Source of the DNA: Aliivibrio sp. 1S175
GTDB taxonomy: Bacteria; Pseudomonadota; Gammaproteobacteria; Enterobacterales; Vibrionaceae
Assembly: GCF_001690985.1 (NCBI RefSeq)
Contig: NZ_MAJS01000035.1
Span: 47,529-111,528 of the forward strand
DNA: 64,000 bases
Direction of reading: 5' to 3'
Part shown: piece after piece, positions 1 to 7,876 of the stretch
Numbering within the stretch: the stretch's first letter is position 1
Layout of the letters: each line of letters starts with the position of its first letter
The notes under the pieces: model-generated
What the model saw: the letters and a program-made list of their open reading frames with translations, nothing else
What the model was told of the DNA's origin: nothing
Databases searched by the model: none
Position numbers and translations under genes: made by a program

Positions 1-100
1 ACCTTGCGATATCACTAACACCCTAGTACGTAGGTTAGATAGATATTAAGAGTAGAACTAATCGGTGCGAAACATCTCTCTAGAGAGTAAGGACTTTAAT

Positions 101-307
101 ATGTTAGGTTTTTTATCTAAAAAGAAAGACGACTATCTGTTACAAATTATGCTAGCTAATCAAGATAGAGTAACTATCGGAGATAGTGGTGTAATTCGTG
201 TTAATTTTGACAACGAAGATGTACAAAGAAAACTACAAGCTGATTTAGATAAACTAAAAGAGCTTAAAGAACTCGATGAGCAGATTCACAGACTAAAAGC
301 TTTGTAA
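101..307 (+). CDS. Small phage-end protein of unknown function
   Basis: This is a 68-residue soluble protein that I do not recognise. The ATG at 101 is preferred over an upstream GTG at 65 because TAAGGA lies about seven bases before it. The C-terminal half is charged and probably a coiled coil, rich in Lys, Leu and Glu (residues about 40-68). It is followed after four bases by a membrane protein gene, so the two are probably co-transcribed. The position, beyond the Ogr-like gene at the late end of a P2-like prophage, suits an accessory (moron) pair. The function is unknown; the ORF is likely real because of its ribosome binding site and spacing. Confidence 0.6.
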   Translation: MLGFLSKKKDDYLLQIMLANQDRVTIGDSGVIRVNFDNEDVQRKLQADLDKLKELKELDEQIHRLKAL

Positions 308-311
308 TAAA

Positions 312-1130
312 ATGGGCGTAGTTTTAATTGCAGTAGCACTTGTTGCTGGATATCTTTTTTCATCGAAACATCTATCTTCAAAATATCAATTAAACAGAAC
401 TGATGGGTGGCATTCATATTTTTATGTCGCCTATCGTGGTGTAATTTTTAGCTTAGTCAGTGGAGCAGTTTGCTTTTCAATCGATTATTTTGATTGTGTA
501 TCTAAATTCATCAAGCCATTAGGCTTTCTTTTAACTGATTTTGAGGGCTTATTTCTAAACTTTTCTGAAATAAAAATTGGAGCGTGGGCTCTTCTCACTA
601 TATTTCTAGCACAAGTATCAGCCTGGTTTTCTCTTTTATATTACCGCCTGTTTCTTACTCAAAAAACAAAACGTTTGAGAAAGATAATCTCAAATAACCA
701 TTTAGAGTCCTTTATTTTTGAATCAACATATGATCAAAAACTAATTATGCTAACCCTTTCATCCAAGAAAACTTACGTTGGAAAATGCTTAGGCGATGAG
801 CTTATTGATGGAAAAGTAGAACATATAGCGATCTTACCTCACCTTAGCGGTTACAGAAACAAAGATACTCTTGTATTTGAGCATACAACAAATTATCTAA
901 ATCATTATGCAGATCAAGGCATATACGACGGAAGCCATAATTTTTTAAAATTACGTGATTTTAGAGTTATCATTCCTTGTTCTGAAATTGAGTCATACTC
1001 ATTCTTTGATATGAGTACTTACATTAAATTTCGTCAAGATGAAAATAAGAAGAAACAATCCAAATTGAGTAACAATACTTACCCTAGTGCTAGTATTTCA
1101 GCTTTAAATATAAAAAACCCAACTGTATAA
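312..1130 (+). CDS. Membrane protein of unknown function, prophage accessory gene
   Basis: A 272-residue protein starts four bases after the preceding small gene. It has hydrophobic segments near residues 2-15, 42-60 and 90-112, then a soluble C-terminal region of about 150 residues. No family is recognised. Base composition is very AT-rich. A short hairpin (AAACCA/TGGTTT, about 1133-1150) follows the stop. The membrane anchor plus cytoplasmic domain and the position at the end of the prophage late region suggest a lysogenic-conversion or exclusion gene; that is inference from layout only. Confidence 0.65.
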   Translation: MGVVLIAVALVAGYLFSSKHLSSKYQLNRTDGWHSYFYVAYRGVIFSLVSGAVCFSIDYFDCVSKFIKPLGFLLTDFEGLFLNFSEIKIGAWALLTIFLAQVSAWFSLLYYRLFLTQKTKRLRKIISNNHLESFIFESTYDQKLIMLTLSSKKTYVGKCLGDELIDGKVEHIAILPHLSGYRNKDTLVFEHTTNYLNHYADQGIYDGSHNFLKLRDFRVIIPCSEIESYSFFDMSTYIKFRQDENKKKQSKLSNNTYPSASISALNIKNPTV

Positions 1131-1189
1131 AAAACCAGTACTTTGGTTTACAATTGATCTGTCAGTTAGTGAATCAAATGGATGTTTTT

Positions 1190-1441
1190 ATGCGAGTATT
1201 CTGCCCTGAATGCGGCAACAAAAGCCGCATTCAAAAGACCAATCGAATTTCAGAGAGTTATTCAGATTTATATTGCAGTTGTAGTGACCCCGAGTGTGGC
1301 CATACTTATGTGATGAATTTGAGTTTCAGCCATACTTTAAGCCCTTCAGCAAAAACGACTTCTCAAATGGCCATTGAATTGGTGAGAGGTTTAGCGCCAG
1401 AACAGCGCAAAGAATTACAGTTAGAACTTTCTATCTTATAG
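1190..1441 (+). CDS. Ogr/Delta-like zinc-finger late transcription activator
   Basis: An 83-residue protein with a C-P-E-C-G pair near residues 5-8 and a second C-S-C-S-x3-C-G cluster about 25 residues later. This is the zinc-binding layout of the P2 Ogr / P4 Delta family, which activates phage late promoters through RNA polymerase alpha. Length matches the family (about 72-85 residues). I chose the ATG at 1190 over an in-frame start at 1154 because family proteins begin just before the first cysteine pair. It lies next to the end of the early operon, as expected for a P2-type phage. The family assignment rests on the cysteine pattern, size and context. Confidence 0.75.
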   Translation: MRVFCPECGNKSRIQKTNRISESYSDLYCSCSDPECGHTYVMNLSFSHTLSPSAKTTSQMAIELVRGLAPEQRKELQLELSIL

Positions 1442-1450
1442 ACAAAAAGA

Positions 1451-1476
1451 AGCCCTCAACTAGAGGGCCATTTTTT
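1451..1476. terminator. Bidirectional terminator behind the ogr-like gene
   Basis: GCCCTC (1452-1457) pairs with GAGGGC (1463-1468) around a five-base loop and is followed by six T on the plus strand. On the minus strand the hairpin is followed by CTTCTTTTT. The stop codon of the convergent small gene lies inside the loop region, so both converging transcripts can end here. Confidence 0.8.
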
Positions 1477-1675
1477 GTGATTCAGCTTCATCAGCCATTT
1501 GGATAATCATCCGTAGAGCGTCCATCTTTTCAGGCTTCAACTCTTCTTTTTGGTCAGCAACGACTAATCCTACTAGATACATAGCAATGCCACTTTTGCT
1601 TTCACCATGGGTACTAAGTGCAGTACCCTCTAAAATAAATTCCATTGCTTCTAGGTATAATTCTTTATTATTCAT
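1460..1675 (-). CDS. SOS-controlled small prophage protein (possible antirepressor position)
   Basis: A 71-residue acidic, helix-rich protein with no recognised domain. Immediately upstream (1701-1743) lie two LexA-box sequences, so it should be induced by DNA damage. In coliphage 186 the LexA-controlled antirepressor gene tum occupies the same position, behind the replication gene A at the end of the early region. Tum is about twice this length and I see no sequence similarity, so equivalence is inference from location and regulation. Other possibilities are a DinI-like or host-takeover peptide. Confidence 0.7.
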   Translation of the reverse strand: MNNKELYLEAMEFILEGTALSTHGESKSGIAMYLVGLVVADQKEELKPEKMDALRMIIQMADEAESQKMAL

Positions 1676-1700
1676 AGCATTGCCACGCCTTAACCATTTG

Positions 1701-1720
1701 ACCTGTATAAGAATACAGTA
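1701..1720 (-). promoter_or_regulatory. LexA box 1
   Basis: The core CTGTATAAGAATACAG (1703-1718) has perfect CTGT/ACAG half-sites eight bases apart, matching the gammaproteobacterial SOS consensus. It lies 26-45 bases before the start codon of the 71-residue gene on the minus strand. Confidence 0.85.
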
Positions 1721-1723
1721 TTT

Positions 1724-1743
1724 TACTGTATAAATAAACAGTG
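1724..1743 (-). promoter_or_regulatory. LexA box 2
   Basis: TACTGTATAAATAAACAGTG has perfect CTGT and ACAG half-sites (1726-1741). Its centre is 23 bases from that of box 1, about two helical turns, which would allow side-by-side LexA dimers and tight SOS repression. Confidence 0.85.
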
Positions 1744-1790
1744 CTTATTTTAGAGGTGATTTGCGCCACAGTTTTAACGATTTCGGCCAA

Positions 1791-2192
1791 TTAATCAGAT
1801 CTTTCATTAATTCTTATTATTTCTGTTTTTCTTATCAACCAATGCCAATCAATAACTGCTTTAGAGTATCTATTCTGCCTAACCATTCTTGCTTGGCATC
1901 GCTTACATGAAAAATATCTTATACCTTTACCATCAAACTCTTTTTTCCACTGATGGCGAAAATTACATTTCACTTTCTCAGTATATATCGCTGTTTTCTT
2001 TGTAGGTATTAGCACTGCAGTATTACAAATCAAATCCTTAATCATCATTCCATTAATAAACATAATTACGAGAAACCCTAATATATCTGAGTCCTTTGAA
2101 ACACCTATGTTCATCGCTAATGCATAACAGCCAAGTGAAAAACAACAGCTAAAGAACACTAAACAGAACCGAGTTATTGTGTGGTCATTCAT
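1791..2192 (-). CDS. Two-TM protein with a Cys-rich zinc-ribbon-like tail
   Basis: A 133-residue protein with two hydrophobic segments (about residues 8-30 and 38-62), then a basic domain. The domain contains C-x2-RH (about 76-80) and C-x2-C (about 95-98), which could bind a metal. It starts ten bases after the stop of the phage replication gene and is the next cistron of the early operon. The function is unknown; an anchored nucleic-acid-binding or host-interaction protein is a guess. Confidence 0.6.
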   Translation of the reverse strand: MNDHTITRFCLVFFSCCFSLGCYALAMNIGVSKDSDILGFLVIMFINGMMIKDLICNTAVLIPTKKTAIYTEKVKCNFRHQWKKEFDGKGIRYFSCKRCQARMVRQNRYSKAVIDWHWLIRKTEIIRINERSD

Positions 2193-2201
2193 ACATATTC
2201 C

Positions 2202-4706
2202 TTAGATTAACGGCCACTCATCATCACCAAATTCATATTCGGGAAAGATTGAGAGGTTTGGTTGTTGGTATTCGTCAGTTTTTGACTCGTTTGGTGGCTC
2301 TGGCCAACCTTTAAAATCAAGCCATCGTAAATCTTCCGGCTCTTTTTCTATTTCCATCAGCTCTGGTAGGCGAACGTTCCCTTCTTCATCCACATAACCT
2401 GAACGTATTTTCACCTTACGACCATCATCGAGGTTCAAAGAACTGCCTTTCATAAAGGCGTTAAGTGCATGTTCATCAAGGGATTCAGGCTTTTTACCTA
2501 AAGGCGTTAGTATTTTAGATAGCTTATCGCTCACCTGTCCTTTTTGATCCTTTTCGGGATCGTCCGTACAGTTATTGACAGAACTCCAAGGAGCAGCTGC
2601 GCTGCTATCAAGAGCAAGAGCCTCCGCTTCAGGTTCTGGTTCATCGAATTTCTTAACCTTATTTTGAATCGTCCAAGTTCTTACGCGAGTTTTAATAAAC
2701 TCACCAGCTGCAAGTATTCCTTCTACCTTACGGATGGTTTCAGAGTAACGAGAAGAAAACGGTAGCTCTTCATAAGCATTACGAACAATCAAAGCGGCAC
2801 GCTTAACGAATGGGCCACCCTGCCCCATAATGTAACCTTGCCAATTACCTTCATCAGCAGATCGCATGGTTTTAATCACACTGCCGTTTGGATGGGTAAC
2901 CGTTGGTTGATAAGCATCACCTAAACGTTTCATTAAGTCAGGTTTAGTAAATGCGGTATCTGGTTGTTGTGGGCCTACATGGGTAAACACCATCGAGTGA
3001 TAAACAGTTAATAACTGTGAACGTTCTTGAGAGTGTAAGAAATCCATATAAGAAGCTTTATCAAGATTGGCCAAGCGGCGTAATTCACGATAAGTGGTAA
3101 CCGGTGCGCCACCAATAAATTGAAATTGACGAATGTTCCAGCGACTTTTCCAAGCGCTGACATTCTTGGCCATATCCTTAATTGGCTTATCAGTTTCATC
3201 AGAAACCGCATCATCCATCGCATAGCCATCAATATTTTTAGAAATGTATTTAGCAATGTAACCAGTAGCAGAGCCCTGTTCTGGGTCTATGTCTTTCACA
3301 TCACAACGCGCAGAGTGATCAAACTCTCCGCTTTTCATTAATTCTTGTTTGTCTTCTTTTGTCGCGTAATCAATGAAGATACGAGTAATCTCGGCTTTAT
3401 CTTCAGGCTTACACCAAAGAAGTAAATGCCAGTGTGGTGTTCCATCATGATGCGGTTCAGCAACACGAATCCCAAACCAACGAAATTCATCACGGCCTAA
3501 CTTAGCGCGAATGCGTGACCAAACCCCATTCAAGTAGATTTGAGCATCACGAGGACTTGCACCACTCCAATGAGGAATGAAACCGCCACGTTGGTAACTG
3601 TTATGATATTTACCCGGAGTCGTTAACGTTAAGAACAAACCACAAAGCCCCATTTCATCTGCGATATTTTCACAGCCTCTGGTTCTTGTCATAAGCTCAT
3701 GACGGCGAATAGCCGGATTCGACACGCTTTTTAAAACCATGTCTTTTAATTCACATTCTTCTTGGGTATCTTCATCGATGAGGATTTTGTTTTGAATTGC
3801 ATCCCAATTGCGCTTTTGCTGTTCTTGATGTTCACGAACGCAATCATAAGAGCAATAAGCCGAAGCACGTTTTGATACCTGCCCCATAGCTATGGCCAAA
3901 TGTTCACGCATGATTTTACGCGCTTTCACTAAACGGCCACGCCACCATTTTTCATCCTGCATTCTGAAAATATCGCTGTAGACATCTTCTGCAGTAAGGA
4001 CTTTCTTTTTCTTATGAGGTGCAACAATGCCAAAACTATAAGTTAATGCAGCTAAACCCTCAAACACCTTAATAATGCCGGCATCAATTTCTTTATCTGT
4101 TTCGCCGTTATGCTCAATACTTAATTGAGTGAAACGGCCTTGTATGATTTTAGATATCTTAAACGCCATGTCTTTAATCTCATCTAGCTCAAGCTCTGCA
4201 AGTAAACGAGACTTTGGCTTTTTCGCTTTGACTGCTTCAAGATTAAATTCAAGCTGGCCGATATTCGGCACTTCATCAAAATCACATTGATCAATGTCTT
4301 CACTCATCAATTTAATCTTGTTGTATGTTGGTAGGTGGCGGTAACGATAAAGCACAACACTTACACGGCGCTGCAGTTCATCACCCATCTTTTCTGTTAA
4401 GAATTTAGCTGCTTTTGCACGACCGTCTTTTTTGAAAATTGAGATATAACGATCAGCAAAGTACCTTGCTAAGTAATTAGGTAAGCCAGAAAAGAACTGT
4501 CTACGCCATTCGTGATTTACTCTATCTACTAGATAAAGCTTACGCTCAACAATCGACATATCATCAGGCTCTTTGTTCTTAACTGATGTGTCAGGTAACA
4601 GCGTTAGGATCTCTTTTGGCTTTTGAGGGAATACGCACAAACCACCAAAGCTTAAACAAGCTTTAGTGGCTGCACGTTGTTCTTCTGTGGTAAAAGATAA
4701 CTTCAT
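2202..4706 (-). CDS. Phage replication endonuclease, P2 gpA-like (rolling circle)
   Basis: An 834-residue homologue of the P2/HP1/K139 replication initiator. The protein nicks the phage origin and stays joined to the 5' end to start rolling-circle replication. The HUH-type metal site H-W-H is at residues 425-427. The paired catalytic tyrosines Y483-x3-Y487, the hallmark of the P2 A family, follow. A C-x4-C and nearby Cys/His residues around 285-293 may form a finger. It is the last large gene of the minus-strand early operon. The origin in this family commonly lies within the gene itself; I could not locate the nick site. Confidence 0.93.
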   Translation of the reverse strand: MKLSFTTEEQRAATKACLSFGGLCVFPQKPKEILTLLPDTSVKNKEPDDMSIVERKLYLVDRVNHEWRRQFFSGLPNYLARYFADRYISIFKKDGRAKAAKFLTEKMGDELQRRVSVVLYRYRHLPTYNKIKLMSEDIDQCDFDEVPNIGQLEFNLEAVKAKKPKSRLLAELELDEIKDMAFKISKIIQGRFTQLSIEHNGETDKEIDAGIIKVFEGLAALTYSFGIVAPHKKKKVLTAEDVYSDIFRMQDEKWWRGRLVKARKIMREHLAIAMGQVSKRASAYCSYDCVREHQEQQKRNWDAIQNKILIDEDTQEECELKDMVLKSVSNPAIRRHELMTRTRGCENIADEMGLCGLFLTLTTPGKYHNSYQRGGFIPHWSGASPRDAQIYLNGVWSRIRAKLGRDEFRWFGIRVAEPHHDGTPHWHLLLWCKPEDKAEITRIFIDYATKEDKQELMKSGEFDHSARCDVKDIDPEQGSATGYIAKYISKNIDGYAMDDAVSDETDKPIKDMAKNVSAWKSRWNIRQFQFIGGAPVTTYRELRRLANLDKASYMDFLHSQERSQLLTVYHSMVFTHVGPQQPDTAFTKPDLMKRLGDAYQPTVTHPNGSVIKTMRSADEGNWQGYIMGQGGPFVKRAALIVRNAYEELPFSSRYSETIRKVEGILAAGEFIKTRVRTWTIQNKVKKFDEPEPEAEALALDSSAAAPWSSVNNCTDDPEKDQKGQVSDKLSKILTPLGKKPESLDEHALNAFMKGSSLNLDDGRKVKIRSGYVDEEGNVRLPELMEIEKEPEDLRWLDFKGWPEPPNESKTDEYQQPNLSIFPEYEFGDDEWPLI

Positions 4707-4728
4707 AATTTAATTACAGTTGGTAAAT

Positions 4729-5010
4729 ATGAAAACAAAATTAGTTAATCCAGAAGACAAACTACCAAACGACAACAAAATTGAAGAATGGCTTAAGGCT
4801 AATGAATGTGAAACCGATGGCCCTGAGTATCTAGCAGCCATTATTGGTGCTGCTGGCAAAGAAGAATACAGAACCATCACCGTTGGTGGATTAGGCCAAC
4901 TAGTTAAACTAACCCAAGAATTTGGATCTTTTGGTTTAGTTGACTTACTCAAAGAGAGCGGCCCAGTAAAAGGGTTTGATTCGGTTTTTTTGTTGAAAGA
5001 AAAACCTTAA
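4729..5010 (+). CDS. Small plus-strand gene opposing the phage early operon
   Basis: A 93-residue acidic protein of unknown function on the strand opposite to all its neighbours. It starts 22 bases from the rep start codon and runs into the 3' end of the next minus gene with about 60 bases of tail-to-tail overlap. The translated sequence is well balanced, and the opposite frame here reads as serine/proline-rich low complexity, so the plus frame is probably the coding one. It may be an antisense-positioned regulator or a toxin/antitoxin-like orphan. The start at 4729 is chosen over 4720 because GGTAAAT gives it a weak ribosome binding site. Confidence 0.55.
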   Translation: MKTKLVNPEDKLPNDNKIEEWLKANECETDGPEYLAAIIGAAGKEEYRTITVGGLGQLVKLTQEFGSFGLVDLLKESGPVKGFDSVFLLKEKP

Positions 5011-5224
5011 GATCTCTATAAATAACATTACTCATGCCTACATTAATTGCTTTACCTGCCGCTTTTTGAATTGCGATATGTACTTCTGTAGGCATAACTT
5101 TTTCACTCCATAATTCTTTCTTTAACTTTTGAAACAACGCTTCTATCTCTTCACGTGTCTTTGGTGCTTTTAGCACTTCATCCAATAACATTTCTACTTT
5201 TTGAGTACATTCAATCATATTCAT
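4949..5224 (-). CDS. Phage early protein of unknown function
   Basis: A 91-residue helical, charged protein. Its ATG overlaps the stop of the upstream cistron in an ATGA arrangement, which points to translational coupling and fixes the start at 5224. No domain is recognised. Its 3' end overlaps the convergent plus-strand gene ending at 5010. Confidence 0.6.
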   Translation of the reverse strand: MNMIECTQKVEMLLDEVLKAPKTREEIEALFQKLKKELWSEKVMPTEVHIAIQKAAGKAINVGMSNVIYRDLKVFLSTKKPNQTLLLGRSL

Positions 5225-5448
5225 AGCTCTGCAAACTCCTGTGTATCGCAAACCATGTAACCACCAGTGTTATTAGCTCTAATAATTACGCCCCTAGTAA
5301 CATGTCTACATCTCAAATCTTCACAAGCGTTATCAATGGCTAGTTCTTTTGATTCAAACTCACCAAGCTCTTTCATTTTGATTTCTTGAGTATCGTCGTC
5401 ACGAACCACACCACCGCCGCTATTAAGGAAAACAGCCATAAACATCAT
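5221..5448 (-). CDS. Phage early protein of unknown function
   Basis: A 75-residue protein with a glycine-rich start and a mixed alpha/beta tail, of no recognised family. It overlaps both neighbours by four bases (ATGA at each end), so it belongs to one coupled unit running towards the replication gene. Confidence 0.65.
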   Translation of the reverse strand: MMFMAVFLNSGGGVVRDDDTQEIKMKELGEFESKELAIDNACEDLRCRHVTRGVIIRANNTGGYMVCDTQEFAEL

Positions 5449-5909
5449 GCTGCCACCTCTGTTTTGTCTTTTATTTCAATGATAAATTCAGCCAATTGAC
5501 TTTCGAGTGAAAGAGCATCTTCAAGCGCTGATGGCTTATCAAGGATCAAATTTCCGTTCAATCGGTCATTTAAGCTATCTTTGTCACTTGGATTCCAAAC
5601 ATTTATATCGAACGAATTAATTGCTGAACCTGCATAACAAACAGCAAGAAATGGTTTAGGCATATCTAACGTCATTGCAGTAATTGAATTAATCACAGCT
5701 AATATATCGCGTGATTGTATTGCTTTAAGATTATCTCTCGCGGCAAACTCAACATCGCCAGAAATAGATTTCGTACCATCAATAAAACGAGAGAATAACG
5801 CTACCGTTTTTCTTTCTGTTGCTTCCATTTTTTCATGCAGTTCATTCGCTTTATTAAGGTTTTCCAGTGATGCTTGATAAAACTGCTCTGCTGTTTTTAA
5901 GTCATTCAT
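5445..5909 (-). CDS. Phage early protein of unknown function
   Basis: A 154-residue protein. The first 50 residues are strongly helical and charged, likely a coiled coil. No catalytic motif is visible. It is the first gene after a terminator-like hairpin inside the early operon and is coupled to the next gene through ATGA. Its role is unknown; position suggests phage replication or host takeover. Confidence 0.65.
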   Translation of the reverse strand: MNDLKTAEQFYQASLENLNKANELHEKMEATERKTVALFSRFIDGTKSISGDVEFAARDNLKAIQSRDILAVINSITAMTLDMPKPFLAVCYAGSAINSFDINVWNPSDKDSLNDRLNGNLILDKPSALEDALSLESQLAEFIIEIKDKTEVAA

Positions 5910-5944
5910 TTCATTATTCCTGTGTAATAAATAAAATTTAGGTA

Positions 5945-5972
5945 CAAAAAAAGCCCCCTGCTACAGGGGCAA
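5945..5972 (-). terminator. Terminator-like hairpin within the phage early operon
   Basis: On the minus strand GCCCCTGTAGCAGGGGGC forms a GC-rich hairpin followed by seven T. It separates the cII-like group from the rep group and probably attenuates early transcription. An antitermination step or partial read-through would then set Rep levels. Confidence 0.75.
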
Positions 5973-5990
5973 AGGTTGGCTAGGTATTAA

Positions 5991-6311
5991 TTAGGCTTGG
6001 AAATGGCTTGGTCTTAACTTGTTTACATCACCGACTTTAGTATCAAAGCGCTTGGTGATGCCTTTCAATTCAATCATGCCACGGCGAATCTTTTGTAATT
6101 CAATATCGTTAAAATCTTCAAAGCTACGGTGGCAATCTGCAGCGGGTAATCCGCCTGCAATACAAATCATTCCACGAGCACGAACAGTCAAAGAATTAAA
6201 CGCTATTTTGATTTGATTTCGTTTATGCCCTGTAGAGAAAAGAGCCTTACACGTATTAATGCTTTCTTGTGCTGATGGAACAGGGTGTGATACTTGTGCT
6301 AATTGAGACAT
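5991..6311 (-). CDS. Phage early protein of unknown function
   Basis: A 106-residue basic protein with two Cys-containing segments (around residues 21 and 49-59) and no family I can name with confidence. It follows the CII-like gene by ten bases and ends just before a terminator hairpin. Small genes at this place are common in K139/HP1-like phages, but their functions are mostly unknown. Confidence 0.65.
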   Translation of the reverse strand: MSQLAQVSHPVPSAQESINTCKALFSTGHKRNQIKIAFNSLTVRARGMICIAGGLPAADCHRSFEDFNDIELQKIRRGMIELKGITKRFDTKVGDVNKLRPSHFQA

Positions 6312-6321
6312 GATTTGTTCC

Positions 6322-6843
6322 TCACGATAAACCCGGTATTGGTGCGCCGTTTACAACGAAATCTAAACTCATAGATAAAAACGGTGATAAGCCGGATGTT
6401 TTGTTTTCAAGATCATTCATTAGCAACACCAAATTACTAACGCTTTTGTGTGCTTTGTCTAACAGCTCATTACGCTTAGAACGTGGTAAACGAATTTCGC
6501 CACCGTTCTCTAATGCAAGGCGAGATAAATCACCGGCATGAACACTATTTTCTAAAGCTCGTTTAATTAAGGTTTCTTGGTTTGCATTTGGATCGACTTT
6601 TGCGCCAACCATATTGAGACTAAGCAAAACACTATTAATGATGCAGTAATTGCCGCTTGCTTCCGTAATCGCGGTTAAATCCCCTACTGTTAACTTATGC
6701 GGTTGTTCAGGGTTTAACTTGTTGCGTAGCATTGTTGGGTTTATTCCACACTGCTTTGCTACTTGTTCCATGTTTTCTGAATCTGCAAATGCGTAACATG
6801 CATTGTCAAAAGCATTTTGTTTAAGCTCACGTAAATCGCACAT
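6322..6843 (-). CDS. Phage regulatory CII-family protein
   Basis: A 173-residue protein. Residues about 1-65 have the pattern of a helix-turn-helix that picks DNA (V-A-K-Q-C-G-I-N-P-T-M-L-R-N-K-L-N). The rest is helical and resembles the phage regulatory CII family found after cox in HP1/K139-like phages. The role is probably control of early lysis/lysogeny transcription. It lies in the cox-led operon directly after a tiny membrane gene. Family assignment is from pattern and synteny. Confidence 0.75.
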   Translation of the reverse strand: MCDLRELKQNAFDNACYAFADSENMEQVAKQCGINPTMLRNKLNPEQPHKLTVGDLTAITEASGNYCIINSVLLSLNMVGAKVDPNANQETLIKRALENSVHAGDLSRLALENGGEIRLPRSKRNELLDKAHKSVSNLVLLMNDLENKTSGLSPFLSMSLDFVVNGAPIPGLS

Positions 6844-6870
6844 TGAGCGATTCCTCTATCTGTCCGATAC

Positions 6871-6960
6871 TCAAATGACAAAACCAAGGGAAACCAGAAC
6901 TACAATTGCAACGATAATTTCCAATACTGTTGGTTCGTTTTGGTTTGATTGGTTAGCCAT
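6871..6960 (-). CDS. 29-residue single-span membrane peptide
   Basis: A very short ORF begins four bases after the Cox-like stop codon and ends 28 bases before the CII-like start. It encodes a polar N-terminus of about 12 residues and a clean hydrophobic helix of about 16 (Ile/Val/Leu rich). A GGG eight bases before the ATG may serve as ribosome binding site. It neatly fills an otherwise empty gap in a packed operon, which supports it being real. The function is unknown. Confidence 0.5.
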   Translation of the reverse strand: MANQSNQNEPTVLEIIVAIVVLVSLGFVI

Positions 6961-6964
6961 AGCG

Positions 6965-7186
6965 TTAACCCAAGTAGCTAAGAGCTTCACGAGTAGCAAG
7001 CTCTTGCATTGCAATTACGTTTACTAATGGGGTTTCACGAGGCTTATCTTTTTTCTTAATGATAAGTAATCCCTGCTGTTGCCAGTTTTTAAGGGTACGA
7101 ACAGTAATTCCAGAATATTTGGAATACTCCTGATACGTCATAAATGGAACTGGAACAACAACTTGAAATGACAAAGGGTTATTCAT
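6965..7186 (-). CDS. Cox-like excisionase / early-switch DNA-binding protein
   Basis: A 73-residue protein with a MerR/excisionase-like winged-helix pattern (Y-S-K-Y-S-G-I-T-V-R-T-L-K-N-W near residues 20-35). In P2-like phages Cox directs prophage excision and represses the lysogenic promoter. The start at 7186 is set by GAGG eight bases upstream; a longer frame exists but lacks a ribosome binding site. It is first in the minus early operon and divergent from the CI-type repressor, the classic genetic switch. Confidence 0.8.
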   Translation of the reverse strand: MNNPLSFQVVVPVPFMTYQEYSKYSGITVRTLKNWQQQGLLIIKKKDKPRETPLVNVIAMQELATREALSYLG

Positions 7187-7250
7187 GGTGGTATCCTCTA
7201 AGGTTACTGAATGTTTATTAATGCGTTGAGATGTCCAATCGCCCAACTGA

Positions 7251-7874
7251 GTGAATATTAGATCGATTATGCGTGAATATCAAGAATTAAATAATGCACC
7301 TGAGTACTTAAAAGGTCGAGAAGTTACCGATAAATTGAAGGAGATCACACAATCGCGTGATTTTTTAGCACTTGCAGAAGTGATTGGTGTACCTAAATCG
7401 ACGATTTCAACTTGGCATCAGCGTGGTTTAACCCCATTTGAGATCATTTTAAGAACTCATTTGCGTACTGGTGCATCTGTTCGTTATATGGCACTTGGCG
7501 AAGGCGAAGCTTTCCCACAAAAAGAAGTCAGGTCATCATCTGATCAAGTTCAAATCAAAAGCTTTGTTATTCAAAAGGGTGAATTAGTTGAAGAGAGTCC
7601 TCTCTCTTTAGATAAGGCATTTATTGAAAGAACTGGAAGTGATGAGGTTATTCTTTTAGAGCATGACTACGTTTCATACTTTATTGATAAAAATGAAACC
7701 AAGGCGAATCAAGGTAAGTACTTAATTGATATCGATGGCTCGTTCTCGATCAATGAACTACAACGACTACCGGGTAAGAAGTTAGCGATCAGCTTTAATG
7801 GCTCAACTATCAATGTCGCAGAAGATGATATTAAGGTAGTTGGCCGTGTGGCTATGGTGATGGGAAAGGAATAG
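7251..7874 (+). CDS. CI-type phage repressor
   Basis: A 207-residue protein with an N-terminal helix-turn-helix (residues about 38-62, with V-P-K-S-T-I-S-T-W-H-Q-R-G) and a C-terminal beta-rich domain, as in HP1/K139-type CI repressors. It would hold the early promoter off in the lysogen. The start is uncertain: GTG at 7251 or ATG at 7269, neither with a good ribosome binding site. I do not see a clear Ala-Gly cleavage site followed by a Ser/Lys dyad, so it may not be RecA-cleavable. That fits the separate SOS-controlled genes elsewhere in this phage. Confidence 0.85.
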   Translation: MNIRSIMREYQELNNAPEYLKGREVTDKLKEITQSRDFLALAEVIGVPKSTISTWHQRGLTPFEIILRTHLRTGASVRYMALGEGEAFPQKEVRSSSDQVQIKSFVIQKGELVEESPLSLDKAFIERTGSDEVILLEHDYVSYFIDKNETKANQGKYLIDIDGSFSINELQRLPGKKLAISFNGSTINVAEDDIKVVGRVAMVMGKE

Positions 7875-7876
7875 TT

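Noticed and set aside
4710..4952. Minus-strand open frame opposite the plus-strand gene at 4729-5010
   Set aside because: Its translation is serine/proline-rich low complexity without a domain, while the plus frame reads like a real protein; treated as a shadow.
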